From Prevotella sp. (GTDB lineage Bacteria; Bacteroidota; Bacteroidia; Bacteroidales; Bacteroidaceae), in NCBI GenBank assembly GCA_024681705.1, contig JAILAI010000267.1:1-33723 (forward strand): a stretch of DNA of 33,723 bases. The letters run 5' to 3'. Shown here one piece after another: positions 33,122-33,723 of this stretch. The translations under genes were made by a program, and so were the position numbers. Within the stretch, counting starts at the first letter, position 1, and the number at the start of each line of letters is the position of its first letter. Under the pieces are notes generated by a model, which did not search any database, was not told where the DNA came from, and saw only the letters and a list, made by a program, of their open reading frames with translations.

Positions 33122-33723
33122 TTGTCCGTCTTTTTTATATAATGTGCAAAATAGAGTAGCTTATATATATTAAACAAAAAAAGTGGCGGATTATTGTGTA
33201 TGAGTGATTTTCTGAGTGTTTTTCCTGCCATTTTGTAGGAAAAACGAAGCAAAAAGCCAAGATGGAGGCGCTCTATGGTTTCGTAGTGGGCGAGCAGTGG
33301 CGAGAATCCGCGCAGCTCGTGGCGGAAAGTGGCCAGCGTGCGCAGACCTTCCTCGGTCTTGCCGACGAAGTGGTCGTTGTCTTCGTAATGGCAGAAACTG
33401 AGCGGATTGTCGATATGGGTGATGGAAATGCCGTTCTGTTTCAGTTGCTTGCCCCAGAGAACGTCTTCGTAGCCGTAGTGGCGGAATCGTTCGTCGAAGG
33501 GATGAGCGACCATCAGGCGGCGTTCTACGAGGAAATTGCTGGTGTGGAAATCGTGATAGGGCTGCTGACTACGCACCTCGGCACTATGGTTCAGGCGGTG
33601 GGCCTGCTCGTAGCGGTAGCGCAGGTTGTGTTGGAGCGATGGGGTAGGGGTGCCGTCGGCGGTATAGCCTCCGTAGACCAGCTGGCCTTCGGTTTGCAGA
33701 TAGCGTTCGATGAAATGGTCGTT
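33118..33723 (-). CDS. Family 2 glycosyltransferase, C-terminal part (5' end outside window)
   Basis: The frame is open to the window edge: the codons from 33723 read NDHFIERYLQTEGQLVYGGY without a stop, so the gene is longer than shown (202 codons visible). YHDFHTSNFLVERR followed by PFDERFRHYGYEDVLWGKQL is the C-terminal acceptor/metal-binding block of GT2-type enzymes with a galactosyltransferase-like end (the YEDxxxG motif). The last part (about 80 residues) is basic and amphipathic. It overlaps porZ by 4 nt; a role in making surface glycan such as the LPS used by the T9SS is an inference from that coupling only. Confidence 0.85.
   Translation of the reverse strand, partial: NDHFIERYLQTEGQLVYGGYTADGTPTPSLQHNLRYRYEQAHRLNHSAEVRSQQPYHDFHTSNFLVERRLMVAHPFDERFRHYGYEDVLWGKQLKQNGISITHIDNPLSFCHYEDNDHFVGKTEEGLRTLATFRHELRGFSPLLAHYETIERLHLGFLLRFSYKMAGKTLRKSLIHNNPPLFLFNIYKLLYFAHYIKKTDK

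Overview
The window looks like a chromosomal segment of a Bacteroidota bacterium, most likely a Prevotella-like member of Prevotellaceae. This rests on the gene content (PorZ of the type IX secretion system, a SusC/SusD-type pair, PL11 rhamnogalacturonan lyases, a C-terminal sorting-type tail), on promoters of the Bacteroidota TTTG / TAnnTTTG type, and on start sites without strong Shine-Dalgarno sequences. No tRNA, rRNA or CRISPR array was recognised.

Layout. 1-8.7 kb is mostly housekeeping: the end of a MazG-like pyrophosphohydrolase, deoC, a convergent polyprenyl synthase, polA, a REP-associated (HUH/Y1) transposase gene five bases behind polA, ychF and lgt. A perfect 22-bp hairpin separates lgt from convergent mutS. 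11.7-16.9 kb holds three exported proteins: a beta-propeller with a C-terminal membrane anchor, a CapA-like lipoprotein and a pectinesterase-like beta-helix protein. 16.9-22.9 kb is on the minus strand: two tandem PL11 lyases and nadA. A gene-poor stretch of about 2 kb (22859-24830) follows. 24.8-30.5 kb is a TonB-dependent receptor, SusD-like lipoprotein and nucleotide pyrophosphatase/phosphodiesterase operon. The right end is porZ, translationally coupled to a glycosyltransferase cut by the window edge.

The most unusual content is non-coding. (1) Four arrays of a 9-bp unit TCTAGANNN, with 7, 5, 10 and 13 copies in exact register, each start 7-12 nt after the stop codon of an exported-protein gene. 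(2) Two composite elements contain a pair of A6-TCTAGA-T6 palindromes exactly 43 bp apart, enclosing a motif like AAATTGGCGCTTT. (3) That motif recurs as four direct repeats at an exact 22-bp period near 23.5 kb, beside a cluster of DnaA boxes that looks like a replication origin. (4) A REP-like hairpin sits inside the transposase gene itself, with an identical 26-nt inverted copy downstream of lgt. (5) Two inverted 41-bp GC-rich elements show compensatory stem changes; one carries a strong G-quadruplex motif.

The genes read together as a plant-polysaccharide-using, T9SS-bearing anaerobe: the PL11 lyases and the beta-helix protein would act on pectin, and the receptor/SusD/phosphodiesterase operon would import an unidentified, perhaps phosphorylated, nutrient. 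All functional statements come from reading motifs; no database search was run.
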